A DNA stretch of 64,000 bases from Qipengyuania intermedia (GTDB lineage Bacteria; Pseudomonadota; Alphaproteobacteria; Sphingomonadales; Sphingomonadaceae): NCBI RefSeq assembly GCF_019711615.1, contig NZ_JAIGNS010000001.1, forward strand, positions 558,001-622,000. Direction: 5' to 3'. The position numbers were made by a program, and so were the translations under genes. Every line of letters begins with the position of its first letter. The stretch's first letter is position 1. The notes under the pieces were generated by a model. That model saw only the letters and a list, made by a program, of their open reading frames with translations, was not told where the DNA came from and did not search any database. Positions 35,281 through 45,000 of the stretch are shown piece by piece.

Positions 35281-37101
35281 TTACTTGCCGCCGCCCGCGA
35301 TCCAGCGGTCGATCTTCGCCTCCAGCACCGGCAGCGGCAGGCCGCCGCTGTCCAGCACCTGCGCGTGGAATGTGCGGATGTCGAAGTCATCGCCCAGCGC
35401 GCTTTCCGCCTTCGCGCGCAGCTCCTGTATCTTCAGAGCGCCGACCTTGTAGGCGAGCGCCTGGCTGGGAATGGCGATATACCGTTCCACTTCGGCCACG
35501 ACTTCGGTGCGCGTCATACCGGAGTTTTCCAGCATGAAATCGATGGCCTGTTCCCGGCTCCACCCCTTGGCGTGAAGGCCCGTGTCCACCACCAGCCGCA
35601 TGGCGCGAAGCTGTTCGTCCTGCAGAGTGCCATAGCGATTCCACGGGTCGTCGAAAAAGCCCATCTCGTAACCCAGCGTCTCGGCATAGAGCGCCCAGCC
35701 CTCGACATAGGCGGTCGTGCCGCCAAAGCGCATGAAGGCTGGCAGCGCCTCGTTTTCCTGCGCCAGACTGATCTGGAAGTGATGTCCCGGCGCCCCTTCA
35801 TGGAGGTACAGCGTCATGTTGCCGGTCGTCAGTCGGCTGGGCAGGTCGTAGGCGTTGAAATAGAACGTGCCCGGACGCGATCCATCGGCGGCACCACTCT
35901 GGTAGGATCCACCGGCCTCGAACTTCTCGCGATACTCTTCGTAGGGCTTGATCTCGAGCGGGGTCTTGGGCGTGAGCGAGAAATACTCCGGGATCTTCGC
36001 GTCGACCTGCGCACCGATGTCGTAATAGGTCTGCGTCAGCGCTTCGCGGCTTTCCGGCTGGAACTTGGGATCGGTGCGCACATAGTCGAAGAATTCGTTG
36101 AGCGTGCCGGCAAAGCCGACCTCCGCTTTCACCTTTTCCAGCTCGGTCTTGATCCGGGCAACTTCCGACAGGCCGAGATCGTGCAGGTAATCGGGCTCCA
36201 GCGGCAGCGTGGTCGTCTCCTCGACCAACTGGCGATAAAGGGCCTCGCCGCCTTTCATCTGCGACAGGCCCACGCTTTCGCGGGCGGCAGCGTAATATTC
36301 GTCGCGCAGGAAATCACGCAGGCGCTCGTGGGCGGCGTAAACCTGTTCGATGCTGGTGCGGTACTCGGCTTCGAGGCGCGTCTTGTCCGCCTGGGAGAAA
36401 TCGTCCGGGAAGTTCGTCACCGGCATCCAAAAGGGCGATTCCTCGATATCCTGCGCCAATTGCGTGTCGAGCTGGCTGATCACATTGCCGATGGTCAGCT
36501 GCGTCTCCAGCACACCGCTGTCCATTCCTTCGCGGAAACGGGCAATCATCCGGTCGGTCAGCGCCACGTAGTCGGCATGGCGTTTCAGATTGTTCTCGTA
36601 ATCCTCGACCGTATCGAACGGCGCCGCGCTCTCGCCGCTGGCGAAGCTGGGATAGAAGGTGTGGAAGCCGGTGAAGTGGTTGACCGGCCGGACCTGTGTC
36701 ACTGCCAGGATTTCGGGGGTCAGCCCGGCCAGCGCCTCGCGCTGGTTGTAGGCGAAGACATCATAAGCGATGCGGTCTGTGTCCGACAGCTTGCTGCGAT
36801 CGATTTCGGCCAGCCGGGCGAGGTTGAGCTGCGCATCGGCGCGCGAGGCGTCGTTCAGCTCGTCGGTATAATAATCGCCGATCCGGTCCGCATAGCGCAT
36901 ATCGCCGCGAAACAGGGCCGAGAGCGGATTGAGTGCAAGATCGCGCTCGTCCGCATCTTCGAACAGGGCGAACAGGCGGTCATGCTCGCTGGCTTCCTCG
37001 CTAGAAGATGCGGGCGGCGCCTCCGCCACGGGCGGCGCGCTCGCACAAGCGGCAAGCGTGAGTGCGGAAGCGCCGATGAGCGCGGTGCGAAGCAAATGCA
37101 T
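35281..37101 (-). CDS. DUF885 lipoprotein, probable zinc metallohydrolase (copy 2)
   Basis: This is a 606-residue paralogue of the next gene downstream. It has a lipoprotein signal (MHLLRTALIGASALTLAAC), an acidic, Ser/Ala-rich spacer and the DUF885 domain with HEGAPGHHFQ and YVEGWALYAE. The two proteins share the same blocks throughout (for example LYHEGxPGHHFQ, VDTGxHAKGWSRE, AKAESALGDDFDIR in this copy), so they arose by tandem duplication. Each keeps all metal-binding residues. I chose the ATG at 37101 at the signal peptide. The frame continues upstream to 37161. Confidence 0.9.
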   Translation of the reverse strand: MHLLRTALIGASALTLAACASAPPVAEAPPASSSEEASEHDRLFALFEDADERDLALNPLSALFRGDMRYADRIGDYYTDELNDASRADAQLNLARLAEIDRSKLSDTDRIAYDVFAYNQREALAGLTPEILAVTQVRPVNHFTGFHTFYPSFASGESAAPFDTVEDYENNLKRHADYVALTDRMIARFREGMDSGVLETQLTIGNVISQLDTQLAQDIEESPFWMPVTNFPDDFSQADKTRLEAEYRTSIEQVYAAHERLRDFLRDEYYAAARESVGLSQMKGGEALYRQLVEETTTLPLEPDYLHDLGLSEVARIKTELEKVKAEVGFAGTLNEFFDYVRTDPKFQPESREALTQTYYDIGAQVDAKIPEYFSLTPKTPLEIKPYEEYREKFEAGGSYQSGAADGSRPGTFYFNAYDLPSRLTTGNMTLYLHEGAPGHHFQISLAQENEALPAFMRFGGTTAYVEGWALYAETLGYEMGFFDDPWNRYGTLQDEQLRAMRLVVDTGLHAKGWSREQAIDFMLENSGMTRTEVVAEVERYIAIPSQALAYKVGALKIQELRAKAESALGDDFDIRTFHAQVLDSGGLPLPVLEAKIDRWIAGGGK

Positions 37102-37221
37102 GGCGAAAAGTCCCTGTCTCGATTTCCGCAGGGGCCTATGCCCACCTGGCAGCTTCGACAAGCCGCAAACGGACGGGCGACCGAGCGCGGTCGATCAGGG
37201 ACAGGCGCGGCGATCGGATGT

Positions 37222-38496
37222 CTATTCGATCACCCGCCCGCGCACCATGACCCAGTCTGCATTCTCCAGCACCCTGACATCGTCCAGCGGGTTGCCCGCC
37301 ACGGCGACCATGTCGGCGGAGAAGCCCGGTGCGATGCGACCGATCTCGTTCTCCATGCCGAGCACCTTTGCCGCCCCCGTGGTAGCGCTGGCGAGGACCT
37401 GCGCATCGCTCATCCCGCCCGCGCGCATCAGCGCGAGTTCGCCGGCATTATCGCCGTGAGGGAACACGCCCGCATCGGTGCCGAACGCCATGGTCACGCC
37501 CCATTTGCGCGCACGTTCGACGATCGTCTCGGCATAGGCGCTGACGGCGCGGATTTTCTCCTCGACCACGGGGGTATAGAAACCCGTGCCGAGGTTCTCC
37601 TTAATCCCCTGGAACGCCATCAGGGTCGGGACCAGGATAGTCCCGTTCTCGCGCATGACCCTGGCCGCCTGTTCGTCGATATAGGTGCCGTGCTCGATAG
37701 TCTGGACCCCGGCACGCGCCGCCATTTCGATGCCACGCGCGCCGTGCGCATGGGCGGCTGTCTTGAGGCCGAGCGAATGGGCGGTTTCGACGATGGTCTT
37801 CATCTCGTCGAAGGTGAAATGGGCTTCGAGCCCGCGGCCCTGCTGGCTCAGCACGCCGCCGGTCGCGGTGATCTTGATCAGGTCGGCCCCGTATTTCGAT
37901 GCCAGCCGAACCTTCTCCGCGCATTCGGTTGCGCCGGTACAGGCGAAGGAGGTGCCTAGCGCGTCGTTCACCTCGCGGCGGAAGCCGTTGATGTCGCCAT
38001 GACCGCCGACGATCGCGATGGTGCGAGCGGAGGTGACGATACGCGGTCCCGGCAGCAAGCCCTCTGCCGTTGCGCGGCGCAGCGATTGCATCACCTGGTC
38101 GCTGCGCGCGCCGAGATCGCGAACGGTGGTAAAGCCGGCCTTCGCGGTGACGCGCGCGTTCTTGGCTGCCACCAGCGAATACCATTCGGGCGGCTGGACC
38201 GCCGCGCGCCAGAACTCCCCGCTCGGATCGCCGGAAAGGTGCGTGTGCAGGTCGATCAGGCCCGGCACCAGCGTCTTGCCTTCCAGATGCACCATTTCCG
38301 CCCCTTCGGGCACTGCCTGCCAGCCGTCCACGATGCTGACGATCCGGCCATCGGTGACGGTCACGGTCGACTTGCCTTGCGGCGCGCTGTCGGCGTCGGT
38401 CACGACCGCATCGGCATGGATGACCGTGGTCTGGGCGGTGAGCGGCGAAGCGGCCGCAAGAGCGCTTGCAGCAATTGCGGTGATCAGTTTGCGCAT
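37222..38496 (-). CDS. Exported amidohydrolase (imidazolonepropionase/prolidase-like)
   Basis: This is a 424-residue exported metal-dependent amidohydrolase. A signal peptide (MRKLITAIAASALAAASPLTAQ) is followed by the N-terminal beta-sandwich and the metallo-TIM barrel. Metal ligands are seen in DLHTHLSGD, the candidate carboxylated Lys in LIKITATGG, AAHAHG, a His in TIEHGT and the Asp in GTDAG. Close relatives are annotated as Xaa-Pro dipeptidases or imidazolonepropionase-like hydrolases. GAGGGGA precedes the chosen ATG. The far larger open frame upstream (to 40521) is a GC artefact over the convergent peptidase. It diverges from the S9 peptidase across 120 bases. Confidence 0.92.
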   Translation of the reverse strand: MRKLITAIAASALAAASPLTAQTTVIHADAVVTDADSAPQGKSTVTVTDGRIVSIVDGWQAVPEGAEMVHLEGKTLVPGLIDLHTHLSGDPSGEFWRAAVQPPEWYSLVAAKNARVTAKAGFTTVRDLGARSDQVMQSLRRATAEGLLPGPRIVTSARTIAIVGGHGDINGFRREVNDALGTSFACTGATECAEKVRLASKYGADLIKITATGGVLSQQGRGLEAHFTFDEMKTIVETAHSLGLKTAAHAHGARGIEMAARAGVQTIEHGTYIDEQAARVMRENGTILVPTLMAFQGIKENLGTGFYTPVVEEKIRAVSAYAETIVERARKWGVTMAFGTDAGVFPHGDNAGELALMRAGGMSDAQVLASATTGAAKVLGMENEIGRIAPGFSADMVAVAGNPLDDVRVLENADWVMVRGRVIE

Positions 38497-38616
38497 GAAA
38501 TCCCCTCTTCTTTGCTCCTTGATGCCTGCACCATCCGCCGCCGACAAGCCCCGGTTTGCCCTTCGCCGCGCTATCGCTATGTAGCCGGGCAGAAGATTCT
38601 TGCAGGAGAGAACACC

Positions 38617-40677
38617 TTGATTACCCTTCGTCGCCTTGCAGTCGCCACCGGCCTGCTTGCCACAGCTTCCATTTCCGCCCAGGCGCAGGCGCGTCCGATG
38701 ACGCCCGAAGACGTCGCCGCCCTCGAAAGCGTCGGCACCGTCGCCGTATCGCCCGACGGCAGCCGCATCGCCTATACCACTGCCAGCCTCCCCGACGTCA
38801 CCGAAGGCGAGGAAAACGGCTCCACCACGCAGCAGCTCAATGTCGCATACGGTCCGGCCAATGCGCGCGAGTTCCTTCCCGAAGACATGAGCGTTTCGGG
38901 CATCGCCTTCTCGCCCGACGGCCGCACGATCAGCTTCGTGTGGGCCGACAAGGACGAGGACCGCGCCGTATGGGGCATTCCCGTCGATGGCGGCGCCTAC
39001 CGCAAGCTTGCCGCAATCAAGGACGCGAACGTGCGCTCCTACGCCTGGGCGCCGGACGGCTCGGCCATCTGGATGCTGGCCTCTGCCGAAGCCGACAAGG
39101 ACCGCGAAAAGCAGTCCAAGGCCGGCTTCAATGCGATCGTCTATGAAGAAGAGGCCCGCCTGAACCGCCTGTTCGCAGCCAAGGTCGGCGGCGAAGTCGA
39201 TGCAGAGCCGACCGAGCTCACCATCCCGGGCTATGTCAGCGGTTTCCACGTCGCGCCGAACGGCACGACCGGCGTCGTCGAAAGCGCGCCCACGCCGCAG
39301 ATCGACGACGAATACACGTCCAAGCGCGCGCATATCGTCGACCTCACCAGCGGCAAGGTGCTCAACGTGGTCGAGACGCCGGGCAAGCTCGGCGATATCG
39401 AGATTTCCCCCGACGGCACGCAGCTGTCCATGATCGCCGGTGTCGACATGAACGATCCCGCAGACACGACGCTCCACCTCGTCGATCTGGCGACCGGCAA
39501 TTACCGCGCCCTCAATGCCGGTGCCGCAGAAGCCGCCGTCGATGCCGAATGGCTTGCCGACGGCCGCCTTGCCGCAGTGATCCATACGGGCGTTCAGTCC
39601 TCGCTGCGCATCTACAACGCCGATGGCTCCGTGGCCGAAGAACATGATGGCGGCGCGCTGATTCTCAGCAACGTCGAAGCCGGCGGCAATGTCATCGCCG
39701 TCGAGGCTAGCAGCCCGAAGCACCCGACCGAACTGTTCGTGTGGAACAACGGCGCCTTCCAGCGCTGGACGCAGCACAATGAATGGCTGTCGGAAATCGA
39801 TTTCGGCGAACAGCGCGCCTTCACTTTCACCGCGCGCGACGGCCAAGAGGTCGAAGGCGTCCTGATCGAGCCGGTCGGCGGTGCCCCTCGCGGTGGCGCC
39901 CCGCTGATCCTGAACGTCCACGGCGGCCCCGAAGCGCATGACAGCAATGGCTGGCAGACCGCCTATTCCAAGCCCGGCCAGGTCGCCGCAGGCCAGGGCT
40001 ATGCGGTCTTCCTGCCCAACTATCGCGGGTCGACCGGCTACGGCACGGCTTTCTCCAAGCAGCACCAGGGCCGCTATACCGATCCCGAGTTCACCGATCT
40101 CGTCGATGCGAAGCGCGCACTCGTAGAAGCAGGCGTGGCCGATGCCGACCGCGTCGGTGTGACCGGCGGTTCCTATGGCGGTTACGCGACTGCGTGGACG
40201 TCGACCTACTTTAGCGACGAATTCGTGGCGGGCGTGATGTTCGTCGGCATTTCCAACCAGATCTCGAAGTTCGGCACGACCGACATCCCGTACGAAATGT
40301 ACAATGTGCACAGCCGCGCCTGGCCGTGGGACGACTGGCAGAAGATGCTGGAAGTCTCGCCGATCTATCACGTCGACAAGGCCAATACGCCGCTGCTGAT
40401 CATGCATGGCGCGGAAGACACCCGCGTCGCGCCCAGCCAGAGTTACGAGCTGTATCGCTCGATGAAGGTGCGCAAGCCCGATGTGCCGGTGCGCCTGGTG
40501 CTCTATCCGGGCGAAGGCCACGGCAACAGCAAGGCAGCGGCACGCTACGACTATAATCTGCGCATGATGCGCTGGTTCGACACTTACCTGAAAACGGGCG
40601 ACCGCGATGCGGCCATGCCCGACAGCCGTCCCGAGCTTGCCGACGGCACTGTCGGCACAGCGTCGAAGGACGACTGA
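38617..40677 (+). CDS. Exported S9-family peptidase (acylaminoacyl/dipeptidyl peptidase-like)
   Basis: This 686-residue prolyl oligopeptidase-family serine peptidase has a signal peptide (starting MITLRRLAVATGLLATASISAQAQA), a beta-propeller with SPDG blades (residues ~40-390) and a C-terminal alpha/beta-hydrolase domain. The catalytic Ser is in GGSYGGYATAW, the Asp in MHGAEDTRVAP and the His in GEGHGNS. I chose a TTG at 38617. It follows AGGAGAG at the right distance and starts exactly at the signal peptide, and no ATG or GTG fits. It probably cleaves short peptides in the periplasm. Its divergent neighbour is an exported amidohydrolase. Confidence 0.92.
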   Translation: MITLRRLAVATGLLATASISAQAQARPMTPEDVAALESVGTVAVSPDGSRIAYTTASLPDVTEGEENGSTTQQLNVAYGPANAREFLPEDMSVSGIAFSPDGRTISFVWADKDEDRAVWGIPVDGGAYRKLAAIKDANVRSYAWAPDGSAIWMLASAEADKDREKQSKAGFNAIVYEEEARLNRLFAAKVGGEVDAEPTELTIPGYVSGFHVAPNGTTGVVESAPTPQIDDEYTSKRAHIVDLTSGKVLNVVETPGKLGDIEISPDGTQLSMIAGVDMNDPADTTLHLVDLATGNYRALNAGAAEAAVDAEWLADGRLAAVIHTGVQSSLRIYNADGSVAEEHDGGALILSNVEAGGNVIAVEASSPKHPTELFVWNNGAFQRWTQHNEWLSEIDFGEQRAFTFTARDGQEVEGVLIEPVGGAPRGGAPLILNVHGGPEAHDSNGWQTAYSKPGQVAAGQGYAVFLPNYRGSTGYGTAFSKQHQGRYTDPEFTDLVDAKRALVEAGVADADRVGVTGGSYGGYATAWTSTYFSDEFVAGVMFVGISNQISKFGTTDIPYEMYNVHSRAWPWDDWQKMLEVSPIYHVDKANTPLLIMHGAEDTRVAPSQSYELYRSMKVRKPDVPVRLVLYPGEGHGNSKAAARYDYNLRMMRWFDTYLKTGDRDAAMPDSRPELADGTVGTASKDD

Positions 40678-40750
40678 TCGAAAACGGGCGAAAGCCTTAA
40701 TCCGATTATGCTAATGGCCTGCCAATTCCACACTGCGGAGTTGGCAGGCC

Positions 40751-41272
40751 ATGATCGGATTACTTTGCATTGCCATCGGGGTGGCCATGATTGTGGCAGG
40801 TCTGGGGATGTTTCCCGACCTAAGGGACATCCCGACTTTCCTCGGAGTGATCTTCGTTCTGTTCGGGGCGATCCTGGTGTGGGCCGGCATTTATAACATC
40901 TGGCTGGGTATCCAGCGCAGGCGGGCCTATGCGGGAGGGCGCGAGCGTAAGGGTACGGCCCGGTTATTCTATACGCCGACCGGAGACGATGGCAGCATCT
41001 ACGTGATGTTTGCGACCAGCTACGGCGAATGGCTGGTGAGCGTCAGCACTTCCGGCATCGAGCACCTGCTGGACGACCTCGGCGGTGAAGGCGTGCCGGC
41101 CAAGGCCTATATGGGCACAAACGACAAGCTCTACGGTCTCGACATCGCGGGTGTGCGCACGAAAGCGATATCCACCGGTGACCCCTTCGAAGGCAAATTC
41201 CGCGAGCGGATTGAGCGGGCGCAGGCGCTGGCCGAAAAGCACGAGCGCCTGGCTGGCGAACGTAGATCCTAG
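40751..41272 (+). CDS. Uncharacterised two-helix membrane protein
   Basis: This 173-residue protein has two N-terminal membrane helices (GLLCIAIGVAMIVAGLGMF and FLGVIFVLFGAILVWAGIYNIW) and a soluble cytoplasmic-looking domain of about 110 residues ending in a charged helix. The layout recalls small DUF3592-type proteins, but I cannot assign a family. Its stop overlaps the stop of the convergent MipA-like gene by three bases. Confidence 0.75.
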   Translation: MIGLLCIAIGVAMIVAGLGMFPDLRDIPTFLGVIFVLFGAILVWAGIYNIWLGIQRRRAYAGGRERKGTARLFYTPTGDDGSIYVMFATSYGEWLVSVSTSGIEHLLDDLGGEGVPAKAYMGTNDKLYGLDIAGVRTKAISTGDPFEGKFRERIERAQALAEKHERLAGERRS

Positions 41273-42153
41273 AAGGTGTAGCCTACGCCCAGAGCTACGA
41301 AGTACTGGTCGTTATCGCCGCGAATGCTCGTAAACGGCGTGTCGGCAGCGTCATTGACCAGCTTCGACCAGCCGCCGATCCCGATTACCGACAAGCCGCC
41401 ATCGGTCACATCGCCGCTGAGATCGTGGGCGAGAAACAGGTTGATCCCGTAGCTTTGCATCCCGCCCTCGGCCTGAAAGCCGGGAAGCAGGTCAGCATCG
41501 GGCAACGCCGCATTCACACCGGGCACGGAATAATAGTAATCCGCGAAATCGTCGTCGATGAAGCTCGTGCTGAGCGTCAGCGAGGCAGCCGTCGCGCGGC
41601 TGAGCGGCGTGAAATAGATAACCGAGGGGCTGATTGTCATGCCTTCATGAGCGCCCGCAACGTCCCACGTAGCGTCCACATTGACGCTGAGGCTGTCGAA
41701 CGGGTTGAGCACCTTGGGGAAGGACACGCCGAAGCTGCCGCCGATTTCGACAGCACGGTCGAGTTCGCCATAGGCTGCGACGATGTCGTCGTTGATATCC
41801 TCTGCATCGACGCGGTCGCTGCGCAGGCGGAACATGGGGCCGGCGGAGAAGTTCACCGTCGCATCGTCGCCATCGGGGATGAGGTCGAGCGCAAGGCCCG
41901 CCGGACGCGGATTGATATCGACGCCCCATACCGAACCCTGCACGATCGGCAGGATGTTCAGGTTGTAATCGTCGCTGCCGGAATAGCTCGCATTGTAGCC
42001 GACACCCACGCCAATGCTCAGGAAATCGCCGTCGAAAACGGTGGATGGCGGCCCGCCGGGCGCAGCTTCGACCTCGGCATAGTCCTGCGCTGCCGAAGGA
42101 GCGGCGGCGCACAGGCCCAGACCGGCTGCGCCAAGGATTGCGACGTATTTCAT
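41269..42153 (-). CDS. MipA/OmpV-family outer-membrane protein
   Basis: This is a 294-residue outer-membrane beta-barrel. It has a signal peptide (MKYVAILGAAGLGLCAAAPSAAQ), then SIGVGVGYNASYSGSDDY, a typical first strand of MipA/OmpV proteins, alternating beta-strand patterns throughout and a C-terminal aromatic strand (YFVALGVGYTF) suitable for BAM recognition. In E. coli MipA links murein synthesis and hydrolysis enzymes, while OmpV-type members may serve as porins. AGGGAAA precedes the start. It diverges from crtY. Confidence 0.88.
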   Translation of the reverse strand: MKYVAILGAAGLGLCAAAPSAAQDYAEVEAAPGGPPSTVFDGDFLSIGVGVGYNASYSGSDDYNLNILPIVQGSVWGVDINPRPAGLALDLIPDGDDATVNFSAGPMFRLRSDRVDAEDINDDIVAAYGELDRAVEIGGSFGVSFPKVLNPFDSLSVNVDATWDVAGAHEGMTISPSVIYFTPLSRATAASLTLSTSFIDDDFADYYYSVPGVNAALPDADLLPGFQAEGGMQSYGINLFLAHDLSGDVTDGGLSVIGIGGWSKLVNDAADTPFTSIRGDNDQYFVALGVGYTF

Positions 42154-42277
42154 TGGATTTTCCCTCGAATTGCCCTTGTCCGCCTAACGGCCTTGTCCCG
42201 CAGGCGTTCCACGAACAATGACGCGCCGGGCAAAACCGATTGCGGCGCGGGGCGCCGGGACGTAAGCGGTGGTCCCC

Positions 42278-43462
42278 ATGGGGCGCAAATACGATATTGC
42301 CATTGTCGGCGGCGGACTGGCCGGAGGCCTCACCGCGCTCGCCATCCATCGTGCGCATCCCGCCATGCGTGTCGCCTTGGTGGAAGCTGACGACAGCTTT
42401 GGCGGCAATCATCGCTGGAGCTGGTTCGAGCATGACCTGGGCCCCGAAGCGACGGACCTGCTCTCCGGCTTCACGGCGACAAGCTGGACCGGTGGCAACG
42501 AGGTGCGGTTTCCGGCTCACACGCGCCAGTTGACCGCCAATTACCGTTCCCTCGACAGCCGCGATTTCGATGCGCACCTTCGCCGCCAATTGCCGCAGGA
42601 CGCGATCCTCACAGGAACGGGCGCCACCCACCTTGACGCTGACGGGGTAGAATTCGGCGGTGGCTCGGCGATCGGGGCCCGCGCCGTAATCGATTGCCGC
42701 GATGCCGTGCCGAGCGAGCATCTTGCCGGTGGCTGGCAGGTTTTCCTCGGCCAGCATCTTCGCACCCGCGCTCCACACGGGATCGAGCGCCCCGTCATCA
42801 TGGATGCCACGGTGGACCAGCCGGGCGCCTATCGGTTCATTTACCTGCTCCCGCTCGGCGAGGACGAGATTTTCGTCGAGGACACTTACTACGCCGACAG
42901 TCCGGTTCTCGACTGGAAGCTGCTGGCGCAGCGGATCGAGGATTATGCCGCGGCCAAGGGCTGGAACGCCGAGGTGATCCACGAGGAAACCGGCGTCCTG
43001 CCCGTCATCACCGGCGGTGATTTTGCCGCTTACCGCGCTTCCCTGACACAGCCGGGCGTGGCCCTTTCCGGCGCACGCGGTGGCTTCGTCCATCCGCTCA
43101 CCAGCTACACCATGCCCGTTGCCGCCGCGAACGCCCTGGCTATTGCCGGCGCCGCCCATCTGCCCGGCTCAGAACTGGCCGATTTCGTGGAAAAACGCGC
43201 GCACGAACACTGGCGCGGCACCCGCTTCTATCGCCTGCTTGGAAAAATGCTGTTCGATGCGGCCCTTCCGGAGGAACGATACCGTGTGTTCGAGCGCTTC
43301 TATCGACTGCCGGAGCCTTTGATCGAGCGGTTCTATGCCGCACGCTCGACCCGCTTCGACAAGCTGCGCATCCTCTCGGGCAAACCGCCCGTTCCAGTTT
43401 CCCGCGCGGTAACGGCCTTGCTTGGCAAGGGCGCGCCGCTCGTCCATGAGAGCCATCGATGA
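42278..43462 (+). CDS. crtY: Lycopene beta-cyclase CrtY
   Basis: CrtY converts lycopene to beta-carotene by closing both end rings. The 394-residue flavoprotein begins with a dinucleotide-binding motif (IAIVGGGLAGGL). Further conserved-looking blocks are WSWFEHD, IDCRDA and the FIYLLPLGEDEIFVEDTYY segment found in CrtY-type cyclases. I used the ATG at 42278; a GTG 9 bases earlier is equally possible since no clear ribosome binding site is visible. Its end overlaps crtI by four bases (ATGA). It heads the operon crtY-crtI-LOG-crtB. Confidence 0.93.
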   Translation: MGRKYDIAIVGGGLAGGLTALAIHRAHPAMRVALVEADDSFGGNHRWSWFEHDLGPEATDLLSGFTATSWTGGNEVRFPAHTRQLTANYRSLDSRDFDAHLRRQLPQDAILTGTGATHLDADGVEFGGGSAIGARAVIDCRDAVPSEHLAGGWQVFLGQHLRTRAPHGIERPVIMDATVDQPGAYRFIYLLPLGEDEIFVEDTYYADSPVLDWKLLAQRIEDYAAAKGWNAEVIHEETGVLPVITGGDFAAYRASLTQPGVALSGARGGFVHPLTSYTMPVAAANALAIAGAAHLPGSELADFVEKRAHEHWRGTRFYRLLGKMLFDAALPEERYRVFERFYRLPEPLIERFYAARSTRFDKLRILSGKPPVPVSRAVTALLGKGAPLVHESHR

Positions 43463-45000
43463 ACGCCGAGACCACACCTCCCGCCCCTTCCGACGCTACC
43501 GAGATACCGGATACCGGCCGCACGGCCTGCGTCATCGGCTCAGGCTTCGGCGGCCTTGCGCTCGCCATCCGCCTCCAGTCGGCCGGTATTGCCACGACGG
43601 TAATCGAAGCGCGCGACAAGCCGGGTGGTCGCGCCTATTACTGGGAAAAGGACGGTTTCACCTTCGACGCCGGTCCCACCGTCATCACCGATCCCGACTG
43701 CCTGCGCGAATTGTGGGCTTTGAGCGGGCACGACATGGCCGAAGATATCGAGATCATGCCGGTCATGCCGTTCTACCGGCTCAACTGGCCTGATGGGACG
43801 AACTTCGACTATTCGAACGACGAAGAGCAATTGTTCGGCGAAATCGCGCAGTTCAATCCTGCGGACGTCGCCGGGTACCAGCGCTTCCTCGAATATTCGG
43901 CAGGCGTCTACGAGGAAGGCTACGTCAAGCTGGGCCACAAGCCCTTCCTCGACTTCAAGTCGATGCTCAAGGCTGCGCCCGCGCTGGCCAAGAAGCAGGC
44001 GTGGCGCAGCGTCTATTCCATGGTGTCGAGCTATGTCGAAAACGAGAAGCTGCGCGAGGCACTGAGCTTCCATACCCTGCTTGTCGGCGGCAATCCGATG
44101 AAGACCAGCAGCATCTACGCCCTTATCCACAAGCTGGAAAAGGACGGCGGTGTCTGGTGGGCCAAGGGCGGCACCAACCGCTTGATCGCCGCCATGGTGA
44201 AGCATTTCGAGCGGATCGGCGGCACCGTGCGCCTCCACGATCCGGTCGTCCAGGTGCACACGCTGGGCAACCGGGCGAGCGAGGTGGAAACCCATTCGGG
44301 CTGGAAGCAGCGCTTCGACGCGGTCGCCAGCAATGCCGACATCATGCACAGCTACAAGGACCTGCTGGGCGAGACCAAGCGCGGGAAAAGCTACGCCAAG
44401 TCGCTGTCGCGCAAGAGCTTTTCGCCGGGCCTCTTCGTCGTCCATTTCGGCATCGAGGGCACCTGGCCGGGCATCCCGCATCACATGATCCTGTTTGGGC
44501 CGCGCTATAAGGGCCTGCTCGAGGACATCTACGATCACGGCGTCCTGCCGCAGGATTTCTCGATCTACCTGCACCACCCCAGTGTGACCGATCCCGGCAT
44601 GGCGCCCGAAGGCATGAGCACCTTTTACGCTCTCGTCCCCGTCGCCCACATGGGCAAGCTGTCGGTCGACTGGGAAGAGATGGGCCCGATCCTGGAAAAG
44701 CGCATCCTCGACGAGGTCGAGCGCCGCCTGATCCCGGACCTCCATGGCCGGATCAAGACCAAGTTCCACTACGCGCCGCGCGATTTCGCGATGGACCTCA
44801 ATGCCCATATGGGTAGCGCCTTCAGCCTCGAACCGGTGCTGACGCAGAGCGCATGGTTCCGCGGGCACAATCGCGACGACGTGATCGACAATTTCTACCT
44901 CGTGGGCGCAGGCACGCACCCGGGCGCCGGCATTCCCGGCGTGGTCGGCAGCGCCAAGGCGACCGCAGGGCTCATGGTTGAGGATCTGCTCGAAAAATGA
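43459..45000 (+). CDS. crtI: Phytoene desaturase CrtI
   Basis: CrtI introduces the double bonds that turn colourless phytoene into red lycopene. The 513-residue protein has an N-terminal FAD-binding motif (VIGSGFGGLALAIRLQ) preceded by ~25 extra residues and the KPGGRAYYWEKDGFTFDAGP block. The C-terminal GAGTHPGAGIPGVVGSAKA signature is typical of bacterial CrtI. Length and motifs are complete. It starts in an ATGA overlap with crtY and ends in another with the LOG gene, so the three are translationally coupled. Confidence 0.96.
   Translation: MNAETTPPAPSDATEIPDTGRTACVIGSGFGGLALAIRLQSAGIATTVIEARDKPGGRAYYWEKDGFTFDAGPTVITDPDCLRELWALSGHDMAEDIEIMPVMPFYRLNWPDGTNFDYSNDEEQLFGEIAQFNPADVAGYQRFLEYSAGVYEEGYVKLGHKPFLDFKSMLKAAPALAKKQAWRSVYSMVSSYVENEKLREALSFHTLLVGGNPMKTSSIYALIHKLEKDGGVWWAKGGTNRLIAAMVKHFERIGGTVRLHDPVVQVHTLGNRASEVETHSGWKQRFDAVASNADIMHSYKDLLGETKRGKSYAKSLSRKSFSPGLFVVHFGIEGTWPGIPHHMILFGPRYKGLLEDIYDHGVLPQDFSIYLHHPSVTDPGMAPEGMSTFYALVPVAHMGKLSVDWEEMGPILEKRILDEVERRLIPDLHGRIKTKFHYAPRDFAMDLNAHMGSAFSLEPVLTQSAWFRGHNRDDVIDNFYLVGAGTHPGAGIPGVVGSAKATAGLMVEDLLEK

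Noticed and set aside
37222-40521. Very long minus-strand frame extending the amidohydrolase by 675 codons
   Set aside because: The extension lies opposite the S9 peptidase; the signal peptide and ribosome binding site fix the real start at 38496.
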